Assembly (NCBI GenBank): GCA_002366835.1
Contig: DFBZ01000053.1
Location: 1 to 57,906, forward strand
Origin: Gammaproteobacteria bacterium UBA3067
GTDB lineage: Bacteria; Pseudomonadota; Gammaproteobacteria; Pseudomonadales; UBA3067
DNA length: 57,906 nucleotides
Direction: 5' to 3'
The stretch's first letter is position 1, and each line of letters starts with the position of its first letter. This document shows, piece after piece, positions 43,252 to 52,007 of this stretch. The notes under the pieces were generated by a model, which worked only from the letters and a program-made list of their open reading frames with translations, was not told where the DNA came from and searched no databases. Position numbers and translations under genes: made by a program.

Positions 43252-44730
43252 ATGAATTTGGTGTTAGACGTAGTTGGAAGGATGGCAGGGAGTGCCGGCT
43301 TAAAGCCAAAGAAGTCCTGGTCTGAACAGGGCGGAACGATTGGGCGGGCGAGCGATAATGATTGGGTTTTGCCAGACCCTGATCGTTTTGTATCAGGAAA
43401 ACATGCTCTCATAAACTATTTAGGTGGGGCCTTCTTTATTACGGATACCAGCGTGAATGGCATTTACATCAATGGCGCGGCTGAAGCACTGGGTGCTGGT
43501 AATAAGGCTGAATTAAAGGCCGGTGATACCCTTGCTATCGGTGATTACTTAATTGAAGTGGCTTTAACGGAAGGCAATAAAAGCCCAGATCTTAATGATG
43601 CGTTTGGCTTTGAAGGGTTTCCAGTCTCACCCGAAATAGAACAAGTTCAGCCAATTAATGCCGTTGAAGGTGGGGGAGAAGACCCCCTGGGCCTTCTTCT
43701 TGGCGGCAATGATGATAACGGTGTTCAGTCGGCTAAGGCAGACCCGTTTATGTTGACCCAACCTACTCAGCAGGGGCCAGTCGACACTTCAAGTCAGAAA
43801 CCCATGGATGCTTTTTTTGAAGCACCCGTAATCAAGTCCGATCCGTCGCTAAGTGAGCCCTTATTTAAAGAAGAAGCTCCAGCGCCTGCATCCCCTCCTG
43901 GTTTTGGTATCCCGGAAGATTGGGATGCTGACGACGCGAATAAAGTCCCTCTTCCTTTGGAGGATCCTTTCTCTGAGCTTCCCACCTCTGGCTCACAAGC
44001 GCCTAGCGAACCACTTGCTGATGAGCAGTTTTTTGTGGAAAAAGGTGCCGAGGGAAAGAACGCGCCGGAACCAGCGCCAATACCGGAACATAAATCTAAG
44101 CCTGATGTAGCCTCCGTCCAAGTTGGGCAGCCGCCACACAAAGAAGAAAAGATTGTGGAGCAGCGCAGCTTCCCTGAAAACTTTAAGGCCATGCAGTTTG
44201 GTGCCGAGAGTATTGAGGAGCAAGTGGCAGAAAAGTGGCTCTCCATGCTGCCAGACATTCTGGATGGCATGATGGCTTCAATGCGATCCAGAGCCGAGAT
44301 AAAAAACGAGATGCGGGTGGATAAAACCATGTTGGCAGCCGCCGAAAACAATCCACTGAAGTTTTCCGTGAATGCTCAAAGCGCCGCGAATAATTTGTTT
44401 GTAGATCAAAGTGGTAGTTTTTTATCGCCTGAACAAGCTTTCAGTGAAGCATTTTACGATATTCAGGTACATCAAATTGCATTGATGACGGCCATGCAGC
44501 ATACCATTCGCGAAATGATGGAACGTTTTAATCCAAAAAAGCTCGAGCGACGTTTTGAAAAAGGAATGAAGCGGAAACCACTTTTTGGCGGCTCGAATAA
44601 ATCCGCCTATTGGGATCTATATACCGAGCGCTACAATGAGCTTTGTGAAGATTCCGATAAGCTATTTCACGAATTAGTGAGTGACGTGTTTGCCGAAGCC
44701 TACGAAAAGGCCGCGCGAGAATTGAAATAG
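43252..44730 (+). CDS. tagH: FHA-domain type VI protein TagH
   Basis: The 492-residue protein has an N-terminal forkhead-associated domain (GGTIGRASDNDWVLPDPDRFVSGKHALINY...SVNGIYING, with the Arg, Ser, His and Asn that bind phospho-Thr). A long Pro/Glu/Ser-rich linker leads to a helical C-terminal domain, WLSMLPDILDGMMASMRSRAEIKNEMRVDKT, typical of T6SS FHA proteins. In threonine-phosphorylation-controlled T6SS the partner kinase is PpkA and the phosphatase PppA. A PppA domain is fused to TagF in this cluster, but no kinase gene is present. Confidence 0.92.
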   Translation: MNLVLDVVGRMAGSAGLKPKKSWSEQGGTIGRASDNDWVLPDPDRFVSGKHALINYLGGAFFITDTSVNGIYINGAAEALGAGNKAELKAGDTLAIGDYLIEVALTEGNKSPDLNDAFGFEGFPVSPEIEQVQPINAVEGGGEDPLGLLLGGNDDNGVQSAKADPFMLTQPTQQGPVDTSSQKPMDAFFEAPVIKSDPSLSEPLFKEEAPAPASPPGFGIPEDWDADDANKVPLPLEDPFSELPTSGSQAPSEPLADEQFFVEKGAEGKNAPEPAPIPEHKSKPDVASVQVGQPPHKEEKIVEQRSFPENFKAMQFGAESIEEQVAEKWLSMLPDILDGMMASMRSRAEIKNEMRVDKTMLAAAENNPLKFSVNAQSAANNLFVDQSGSFLSPEQAFSEAFYDIQVHQIALMTAMQHTIREMMERFNPKKLERRFEKGMKRKPLFGGSNKSAYWDLYTERYNELCEDSDKLFHELVSDVFAEAYEKAARELK

Positions 44731-44747
44731 CAGTTATGGTGCAAGAT

Positions 44748-44874
44748 CCTAGAAACCGCAATTGGAGTACGAAATTCTGCACGTCGACAGTACCCAATGC
44801 ACTCGCTGTGCTCATGGGGCAGGCTCTAGGCGCTTTTAGGCGAGCTCTTGCCGCACCCAGCTGAGGTTTCTAGG
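44748..44874. mobile_element. MITE-like inverted-repeat element, family 2
   Basis: CCTAGAAACCGCA at the left end and the reverse complement CCTAGAAACCTCA at the right end form inverted termini 127 bp apart in the tagH-tssJ gap, with GATC beside each end. It contains no open frame and is unrelated to the family at 41539. Interior sequence is partly self-complementary. The mobile nature is inferred from form only. Confidence 0.55.
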
Positions 44875-44909
44875 GTGATCAAAAAAACAGGTAACTGGGA
44901 GAAAAAAGT

Positions 44910-45476
44910 TTGAAAGTTTTACGTGGCGTTGGGGTGCTTATTTTGATGTCGCTTTTGCTTGCCTGTGCGAGCAAGAGCAACTCTCCAAAAGTGTTGCATG
45001 GGAAATTTTTTGCCGAAGCAGATATAAACCCTGGCGAAGACGGTAAAGCACGCCCAGTGGTGGTTTTTATCTATTATTTACGCAATGAAGGGGAGTTTAA
45101 TAAAGCAGATTTCCTTTCTCTATATCGCAACCCGCATGAAACCCTGGGTGATAGCCTCGCATCATTTTCAAAATATCAGTTGTCGCCCAAGCAAGGGCTC
45201 TCTTTTCAGGATGAGCTTTCCCCTGATGTCCAGGTGGTCGGTGTTGTTGCTTCCTACCGGGATATAGATCATGCCGTTTGGCGGACATTTTCTCTGCTTC
45301 CTGATAAAGCATGGTATTCGGTGGGGGATCGCATCTCCGATGATATGAGTATTCGCGTTATGAAAAATGAAGTGGTGGTGTGGTTTGGTAAAGCTGCCCC
45401 TAAAGACGAAGAATCAGAAAAACCGGCAGGCACTTATCAGTCGGTGCCCCATAAGAAATTTAGAACCAAAAAATAG
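44910..45476 (+). CDS. tssJ: type VI secretion lipoprotein TssJ
   Basis: The 188-residue protein starts at TTG behind GGGAG. The signal peptide ends in lipobox LLLAC (Cys19). It anchors the TssJLM membrane complex in the outer membrane and contacts TssM. The family's transthyretin-like domain is visible (ADINPGEDGKARPVVVFIYYLRNEGEFNKADFLSLY...SFLSLY-type block and VVGVVASYRDI). It follows a MITE-like element and precedes tssK by 31 bases. Confidence 0.9.
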   Translation: MKVLRGVGVLILMSLLLACASKSNSPKVLHGKFFAEADINPGEDGKARPVVVFIYYLRNEGEFNKADFLSLYRNPHETLGDSLASFSKYQLSPKQGLSFQDELSPDVQVVGVVASYRDIDHAVWRTFSLLPDKAWYSVGDRISDDMSIRVMKNEVVVWFGKAAPKDEESEKPAGTYQSVPHKKFRTKK

Positions 45477-45507
45477 TGGCGTCTGAATTATATAAAAGGT
45501 AGCTGTC

Positions 45508-46833
45508 ATGGCCGGAAAAAGTAAAGTGATATGGTCTGAGGGTTTATTCCTCAAGCCGCAACATTTTCAGCAACAAGAGCGTTATATTTCCGATTTAATT
45601 GATAAGCGCAGTCAGGCCTTACATTTTTATGGCTGGGGTGTTTTGTCACTGGAAATCGATACGAATCAATTAGGAATGGGGAAGTTTGCAATTCGTTCCG
45701 CTCGGGGTGTTATGCCGGATGGCACACCGTTTAATATTCCTGAAGATGACCCCGCTCCGGCGGCCATAGACTTTAAAGAAGGTGTTCTGGGTAAAACCGT
45801 TTATTTGGCCCTGCCTTTACAGACTACCCAGCCCGATGTGGATGATGGCGTGGGCAGCGATGGCTTATTCCGCTACCAGAGTGAGATTTTGGATGTGCCT
45901 GATCAGAACAGCCGATCTCAGTCCATGGCCTCTATGCAGCTTGGTAAAACGAAAGTGGCGCTTAAGCTTGAAGGTGAGCAACTCAGCGAATACTGCTGCA
46001 TCCCCATTGCTTATGTAGAAGAGTGCAGCGCCGAAAAGAAAGTCACCTTGGATAAGGGTTTTATTCCAAGCGTACTGGCGAGTGAAAGCGCAGCCGTTTT
46101 GAGTGACTTTATGGCTGAGCTGAAAGGTTTATTGCGACACAGAAGCCAAACCGTTGCGGCGCGAGTTTCAGCGGGAGGTGGTGGCGCTGCAGAGCTCGCT
46201 GATTTTTTAATGCTACAGGTTATAAATCGGCATATTCCGCTTGTAGAGCATATTGCGCGGGACGATGGCGTTCACCCCGAGTCGCTTTACCTGACCTTAG
46301 CTTCCTTGGTGGGGGAAATGGCAACCTTTAGCGAAGCGAGAGTGCCCCAGCCCCTGGAGCCTTACCGGCACCATGATTTAAAGCTCACCTTTAACGGTTT
46401 ATTTCAGCAGTTGCGAGATGCGCTATCTACCGTTGTGGATCCACGGGCTTACCAAATTCCATTAATGGATCCCAAGTACGGCATTTATCGAGCGGGCCTT
46501 GAAGACAAGCAGCTGGTTAACGATGCCGAGTTTATTCTGGCGGTGAAGGCCGACCTGTCGCAAGAGGAATTACGACGATCTTTCCCCTTGAGAACAAGGG
46601 TAAGCTCGGTGGAAACGATTCGTGATTTGGTGATGGCGGGTTTGCCGGGAATTCCTTTGGAATCGATGGCGCAGGTTCCACGACAAATTCCTTACCATGC
46701 GGGTTATGTTTATTTTCAGATGAATAAGCATGATGTGAAGTGGAAGGAAATGTCAAAGTCCAGTGGTTTTGCGGTCCATATCGGAGATGGTTTTCCTGGA
46801 TTAGAAATGGAGCTTTGGGCCATCAGGAGTTAG
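45508..46833 (+). CDS. tssK: type VI baseplate protein TssK
   Basis: The 441-residue protein connects the baseplate to the membrane complex. It opens with KVIWSEGLFLKPQHFQQQERYISDLI, the classic TssK N-terminus, and contains IPIAYVEE and SLVGEMATFSE blocks; the C-terminal HAGYVYFQMNKHDVKWKEMSKSSGFAVHI matches the receptor-binding-like end. AGGTAGC precedes the start. A MITE-like element separates it from tssL. Confidence 0.95.
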   Translation: MAGKSKVIWSEGLFLKPQHFQQQERYISDLIDKRSQALHFYGWGVLSLEIDTNQLGMGKFAIRSARGVMPDGTPFNIPEDDPAPAAIDFKEGVLGKTVYLALPLQTTQPDVDDGVGSDGLFRYQSEILDVPDQNSRSQSMASMQLGKTKVALKLEGEQLSEYCCIPIAYVEECSAEKKVTLDKGFIPSVLASESAAVLSDFMAELKGLLRHRSQTVAARVSAGGGGAAELADFLMLQVINRHIPLVEHIARDDGVHPESLYLTLASLVGEMATFSEARVPQPLEPYRHHDLKLTFNGLFQQLRDALSTVVDPRAYQIPLMDPKYGIYRAGLEDKQLVNDAEFILAVKADLSQEELRRSFPLRTRVSSVETIRDLVMAGLPGIPLESMAQVPRQIPYHAGYVYFQMNKHDVKWKEMSKSSGFAVHIGDGFPGLEMELWAIRS

Positions 46834-46869
46834 GGATACCTGATCAAAAGCTTCTCAATAGAAAATAAA

Positions 46870-47009
46870 GGGCATCCCTAAAAATTAGAATTTTTATTCG
46901 AGAGCAAGGAAGCACCGCACGGAAACCCAGAGTGTAGAAGGGCTACATGAGGAGTTGAGTACGGAGCTGACGCCGCTATCGGGTAAAAAGGCAATTTTTA
47001 GAGATGGCC
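46870..47009. mobile_element. MITE-like inverted-repeat element, family 1 copy B
   Basis: This 140-bp copy of the element at 41539 lies in the opposite orientation. It shares the terminal GGGCATC(C/T)CTAAAAATT, the AATTTTTATTCGAGAGCAAGG block and the CGATAGCGGCGTCAGCTCCG block (in reverse complement). About 50 bases of the other copy's middle are missing. Flanks (TAAA and TTAA) are only similar, so a target duplication is not certain. Confidence 0.8.
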
Positions 47010-47069
47010 TTAATATAGCTGCCTCGCCATTACAAAATAGTGGGTGATGTTCGCCCTAAAGGGAAACCT

Positions 47070-48455
47070 ATGGCCGACGATACGTTCCAACCGCCTGACA
47101 ATGATAAAACAATTATTCGGCCCATGCCGGGGGGGCGTCGCGGCAAAACGGGGCAGAGCTCGGCGGCCACTCCCGGTAGTGCTCAGCAAGACCCCTTTGC
47201 TGGGCCTGATTTATTTTCACCTACTAAGTCAGTACCCGAAACGCCAAAATCGGAAGGGGCTGTTTCTTTGTCGCTGGGAGTGGACAGAGGCACGTTGTAC
47301 CCCAAAGCGGAAAGCAACGGATTCTTAGCCTCATCGTCTGGTTTGTTAATATTTGCCGTGAAATTACGCTCAACGGCGGCAAGCCAGGACGTAAATGCAA
47401 TTTATCAGCAGTGCGTTGATGGGGTGAAATCTTTCGAACAAAGGCTGACAAACTTTGGTGTACCGCACCAACAGATTATCTCAGCCCGTTACATGCTGTG
47501 CAGTTTTATTGATGAAGCCATTCTTTCCACACCCTGGGGAAGCCGCAGTGGTTGGGATCGTCGAACACTATTAAGTACTTTCCAAAATGAAGTGCATGGC
47601 GGTGAAAAGTTTTTCGATATCATCGCGGTACTCAGTAAAGATCCACGACAATACATCGAATTGCTGGGTTTTTCCCATGCCTGCCTGGCCTTAGGTTTTA
47701 AGGGAAAATATCGTCTTATCGATAACGGTGAAAGCGCTCTGCGCAGCCTAAAAGATGGTTTATATCACCTGGTGCAGCAAACTCAGGGTGAGCCAGAATT
47801 TTCGTTATCTCATTATTTGCCGGATGATGATATTTCAAAACAAGGAGGAAAGGCTCAGTTTCCCTTGTGGGCAGTTGCCGCGCTCACTGCTTCCATTCTC
47901 GTTGCGGCTTATACGACATTTTTATTTTCAGCGAATCGGGTGTCAGACCCTCTCGCCAACAGACTGGCCGCCGTAGGCTTGGAAATTCCCGCCCTAATGA
48001 AAAAGCCCCGTCCCCGGCTTGAATCCACTCCCTTATCTTTAGAAAGTTATTTTTCCAAAGAGATTTCTGAGAACACACTATCGGTGACTGAAGACGCACA
48101 TAAAGTGCTCATCACTCTACGGGGAAAGGGGCTGTTTGAGTCTGGCAGTGTGTCGTTAACGGATTCTCGAAAAGAACTGTTGCGTAAGATTTCTGAAAAA
48201 ATTTCTGCAATCTCCGTCGACATTCTAGTTGTTGGGCATACGGATAACGTACCCATTCGAAGTGTTGCCTTTCCTTCCAACTGGCATTTGTCTAAAGCAC
48301 GGGCGCAAAGTGTTGCATCCTTAATGTCTGAATATCTTCCTGATCGCCGTATTGCAGTGGAAGGCTTAGCGGACAGGCAGCCCTTGGCACCCAATACGAA
48401 TGCGGCGAACCGCGCGAAAAATCGTCGCGTTGAAATTACTCTTTTTAAGTTGTAA
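47070..48455 (+). CDS. tssL: type VI secretion protein TssL with C-terminal OmpA domain
   Basis: The protein has 461 residues from the ATG at 47070 (a GTG at 47040 is an alternative). Order: Pro-rich cytosolic tail; DotU/TssL domain (IYQQCVDGVKSFEQRLTNFGVPHQQIISARYMLCSFIDEAILSTPWG); one transmembrane helix (WAVAALTASILVAAYTTFLF, about residues 268-288); and a periplasmic OmpA-type domain (VVGHTDNVPIRS...KARAQSVASLM...NRRVEITLFK) that can bind peptidoglycan. Such evolved TssL proteins anchor the complex without a separate TagL. It ends three bases before tssM. Confidence 0.94.
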   Translation: MADDTFQPPDNDKTIIRPMPGGRRGKTGQSSAATPGSAQQDPFAGPDLFSPTKSVPETPKSEGAVSLSLGVDRGTLYPKAESNGFLASSSGLLIFAVKLRSTAASQDVNAIYQQCVDGVKSFEQRLTNFGVPHQQIISARYMLCSFIDEAILSTPWGSRSGWDRRTLLSTFQNEVHGGEKFFDIIAVLSKDPRQYIELLGFSHACLALGFKGKYRLIDNGESALRSLKDGLYHLVQQTQGEPEFSLSHYLPDDDISKQGGKAQFPLWAVAALTASILVAAYTTFLFSANRVSDPLANRLAAVGLEIPALMKKPRPRLESTPLSLESYFSKEISENTLSVTEDAHKVLITLRGKGLFESGSVSLTDSRKELLRKISEKISAISVDILVVGHTDNVPIRSVAFPSNWHLSKARAQSVASLMSEYLPDRRIAVEGLADRQPLAPNTNAANRAKNRRVEITLFKL

Positions 48456-48458
48456 ATC

Positions 48459-51400
48459 ATGCTAAATAAATTAAAAGCTATTTTTACACATCGCTGGTTT
48501 TTTATCTTTGTTGGCTTGGTTGCATTGGCCTTAGTGGTTCATCTGTTTGGGCCTCTTGTTGCCCTGGGTGAATTAAGACCCTGGGACAGCAGTTTTCAAC
48601 GCTGGATGACGCTACTGTTTTTCGCGCTTATGGTTGTCGCTTGGGAGCTTTTCCGCTTTTTTAAACAAAAGAAAAATGAGCAGTCCATGGTGGAGGGTAT
48701 GGTGAGTTCAATGGCCCCCGTGGAAAGTGGTGAGCAGAAAGAGCTGGAAGTATTACAGCAACGATTTAGAGAAGCAGTGGTTTTTTTGCGAAAATCCAGT
48801 GGCAAGCGCTTTAAACCCACCAGTCTATATCACTTGCCTTGGTATATTATTATCGGCCCGCCGGGCAGCGGAAAAACCACGGCATTAAAAAATGCTGGCT
48901 TGGAATTCCCGCTGGAGGATTTGCCGGGCAGCGATGAAGCGAAAATACGTGGTGTAGGCGGAACGCGAAACTGTGACTGGTGGTTCACTGATCAAGCCGT
49001 TCTTATCGATACCGCTGGACGTTATGTTACCCAGGACAGTGACGAATCAAAGGACAGAAAGGCCTGGCTAAATTTTTTGACATTGCTTAAAAAATACCGT
49101 CGCCGCCAGCCTATTAATGGTGCGTTTGTCGCCATAAGCATTGCCGATATTTTGCAACAAACGCCGCAGCGCCGCCAGCAGCATGTGGATGCTATTAAAC
49201 ATCGGCTTCATGAGTTAGGCGAAGAACTTGGGGCGAAGTTTCCTGTCTATGTCCTCTTTACAAAATGTGACTTAATTTCTGGTTTTAATGAATATTTTGA
49301 AGATTTAGATAAAAAGGAGCGCGACCAGATTTGGGGTATGACCTTTCCCATTCAAGGTGAATTGGACCCTCAGAAATGCCTTGAGAATTTTAACGGTGAA
49401 TTTGATATTTTGGCGCGCCACCTAAATGATTTGGTGTCCATGCGTCTGCAATCAGAAAATAATGCCGAGCGTGCTGCTGCAATTGCTGGTTTTCCCACCC
49501 AATTTATACTTTTACGAAGCCTGATTTTTCAATTTGTAGGCGATGTTTTTCGCACCACTAACTATGAAGAAGCAAGTTTTTTACGCGGTATATATTTCAC
49601 CAGCGGCACACAAGAAGGCACACCTATTGATCGGCTGGTAAATAGCATGGCGCAACATGCTGGCTTGGCAAGCAAGCCTCTGTCTGGAATAAACGACAAG
49701 GGCAAAAGTTATTTTATACATGACTTGATGGAGAAACGGGTTTTTGGAGAAGCCCATATTGCGCGTACCGACCTTAAATTTGAGAAGAAACTTATGTGGT
49801 TGCGCCGTGGTGGTTATGCAGCTTGCGGAATTCTATCTTTAGCATTGTTGACTGGTTGGGTTTTTAGTTATCAATATACAAAAGGCTTGGCCACTGACCT
49901 GACTGGTCGTGTTGATGCGGCCTTGGTGCAAATTAACGATATTGCACCGGATGATATGGAGCCCCTTTCCACCTTGGCGGCAAACTCCCAGGTGAGTCAG
50001 TTGCCCGTCTATATCGGTGGTAATGATTCTGGCAGCCCGCTGCTTGGTAGTCTCGGTCTGGATCAAAAGGGTAAGTTGCAGCGTTTGTCTGACGAGGCAT
50101 ATCAGCGAGTACTTAAAAAGACCCTGTTGACCCGCTTGATGGTGAGGCTGGAAAATATTCTGTCTGACGACAAGCGATCTCTTGCATATCGTTACGCAGC
50201 GCTACGTATTTATCTTATGCTTGGTTCTGAAGAGCATTTTGTCAGTGATGATGTTATTGCATTTATGCGTTTCGACTGGCTCGATACCCAAGCTTATAAT
50301 CTTAAAAAAGAGGATTACCAGCTCGCGGTGCAGCATCTAAATACACTGTTTGCTGAACGCCCATCACCTCTGCCAATGCCCCTGGATCAACAGCTTATCC
50401 AGAAGGCGCAAAAAACTATTGCGACGGTTTCCTTGCCTGATCGGGTTTTGGGGCGTCTGCAGCAAAGTGATTTTAATGATCTCAATGGCTTTTCTCTCTC
50501 AGATGTTGTGAGTCGCGGCGAGTTAGAATTTCTTTTTACAAGAAAAAGTGAAAAACCCATCAGCGAAGAAATTCCAGCCCTTTACACCAAGGCAGGTTAT
50601 TCGCGGGTGACAGAGAAAAAGGTCGCCGCCTTAACCGATGAAGCCTTGCGAGAAGCGTGGATATTTGGCGAGTTTAAACCGCATGCCGATTATAAAGACC
50701 GGGAAGAGGTTATTGATACGGTTATCAAACAATACGAGCGTATCTATATAGAAAAATACCAATCGCTCTTAAGCGATATCGGCTTGGCGAATTTCACCAC
50801 TTATGACGAAGCGGCACGCGCGTTTAAATTATTATCGCAAGCGGATTCACCGGTGATGCGAATATTACAAGCCCTGAAGAATGAAACAGAAATCACCTCT
50901 CCCTTATTGGCAGAGCTGGGTAGTGGCACCATGGATAAAGCGCGGCAACAGATACGCCGCTTGTTGACGGATGCGCCCACCGAGCGCATTCAGCTTGATC
51001 CTCTGGCGCACCTCGACCCTATCACGCGTCATTTTTATCCCATTCATCAATACATAAAAGAAAAAGACGGCGTGAGTGTTGGCGGTCAGCAGCTTGGAAA
51101 ATATTACTTAGAGCTTCATGAATTTATGAGTTTTCTTGAAGCCGAATCCTTTGGTCAAACCATCAAACCAGAGGATGCTAAGCAGGGCGCTAAGGTTATC
51201 AAGTCCGTAAAAAGGGGAGCGTCAAAGGCCCCTAAGCTGTTTGTTCGGCCATTACTATTATCCTCGGCAAATGTGAGCAATAGCTTGGCATTTGGAGGGG
51301 TCATTTCCCATCTGAATGAAATCTGGCAGGCAGAGGTTTATCCCTATTGTGCGAGCTCTATTGAGGGGCGATACCCGCTTTATAGGCGCGCCAGAAATGA

Positions 51401-52007
51401 AGTGCAGCTAGAAGATTTTGGATACTTTTTCAGTTATGGCGGTTTAATGGATGATTTCTTTAAACGTAATTTGGCGGAATATATTGATACCTCCTCCTCT
51501 CCCTGGAAAGTAAAAGGGAATCAGCGCGCAGTCGTTTCCTTTAGCGACAAAACTATTCGAGCATTTGAGAAAGCCGCAAACATCAGAAGGGCCTTTTTTA
51601 AACCTGGTGATAGCTTACCCCAAGCCCGTTTTAGTTTAACGCCAAAGGAAATGGATGCCGCAGTTTCCCGTTTTTTCCTTAATGTTGAAGGCCAGGAACT
51701 GTTTTATGAATTCGGCCCCCAGCTTAAAGCGGCTCTTAATTGGCCAGGCCCAAGGGTAGATGAAGGCGCTTATTATGAAGTGCAATTTCAGGGAGGTGAA
51801 ACCGTTGTGTATCGGCAATCGGGGCAATGGGCGCTTTATCGGCTTATTGATAAGGCACGATTAAGAAATACCGCATTACCGGAAAAATTTACATTATTTT
51901 TTAATGCAAAAGGTTATACCGTTCAGTACAGCCTGGTTGCAGCCAGTACCTATAATCCCTTCCGTCTATTATCCGGGATGAGTTTTACATGCCCCAAAAG
52001 CCTTTAG
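48459..52007 (+). CDS. tssM: type VI membrane-complex protein TssM (IcmF)
   Basis: The 1182-residue protein has two helices near the N-terminus (about residues 12-34 and 48-66) and a cytosolic NTPase domain with Walker A GPPGSGKT (133-140) and IDTAG. A third helix (about 452-472) is followed by a long periplasmic part that reaches TssJ. Intact Walker residues suggest retained nucleotide binding. Its end overlaps the tagF-pppA start by 19 bases. Confidence 0.96.
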   Translation: MLNKLKAIFTHRWFFIFVGLVALALVVHLFGPLVALGELRPWDSSFQRWMTLLFFALMVVAWELFRFFKQKKNEQSMVEGMVSSMAPVESGEQKELEVLQQRFREAVVFLRKSSGKRFKPTSLYHLPWYIIIGPPGSGKTTALKNAGLEFPLEDLPGSDEAKIRGVGGTRNCDWWFTDQAVLIDTAGRYVTQDSDESKDRKAWLNFLTLLKKYRRRQPINGAFVAISIADILQQTPQRRQQHVDAIKHRLHELGEELGAKFPVYVLFTKCDLISGFNEYFEDLDKKERDQIWGMTFPIQGELDPQKCLENFNGEFDILARHLNDLVSMRLQSENNAERAAAIAGFPTQFILLRSLIFQFVGDVFRTTNYEEASFLRGIYFTSGTQEGTPIDRLVNSMAQHAGLASKPLSGINDKGKSYFIHDLMEKRVFGEAHIARTDLKFEKKLMWLRRGGYAACGILSLALLTGWVFSYQYTKGLATDLTGRVDAALVQINDIAPDDMEPLSTLAANSQVSQLPVYIGGNDSGSPLLGSLGLDQKGKLQRLSDEAYQRVLKKTLLTRLMVRLENILSDDKRSLAYRYAALRIYLMLGSEEHFVSDDVIAFMRFDWLDTQAYNLKKEDYQLAVQHLNTLFAERPSPLPMPLDQQLIQKAQKTIATVSLPDRVLGRLQQSDFNDLNGFSLSDVVSRGELEFLFTRKSEKPISEEIPALYTKAGYSRVTEKKVAALTDEALREAWIFGEFKPHADYKDREEVIDTVIKQYERIYIEKYQSLLSDIGLANFTTYDEAARAFKLLSQADSPVMRILQALKNETEITSPLLAELGSGTMDKARQQIRRLLTDAPTERIQLDPLAHLDPITRHFYPIHQYIKEKDGVSVGGQQLGKYYLELHEFMSFLEAESFGQTIKPEDAKQGAKVIKSVKRGASKAPKLFVRPLLLSSANVSNSLAFGGVISHLNEIWQAEVYPYCASSIEGRYPLYRRARNEVQLEDFGYFFSYGGLMDDFFKRNLAEYIDTSSSPWKVKGNQRAVVSFSDKTIRAFEKAANIRRAFFKPGDSLPQARFSLTPKEMDAAVSRFFLNVEGQELFYEFGPQLKAALNWPGPRVDEGAYYEVQFQGGETVVYRQSGQWALYRLIDKARLRNTALPEKFTLFFNAKGYTVQYSLVAASTYNPFRLLSGMSFTCPKSL

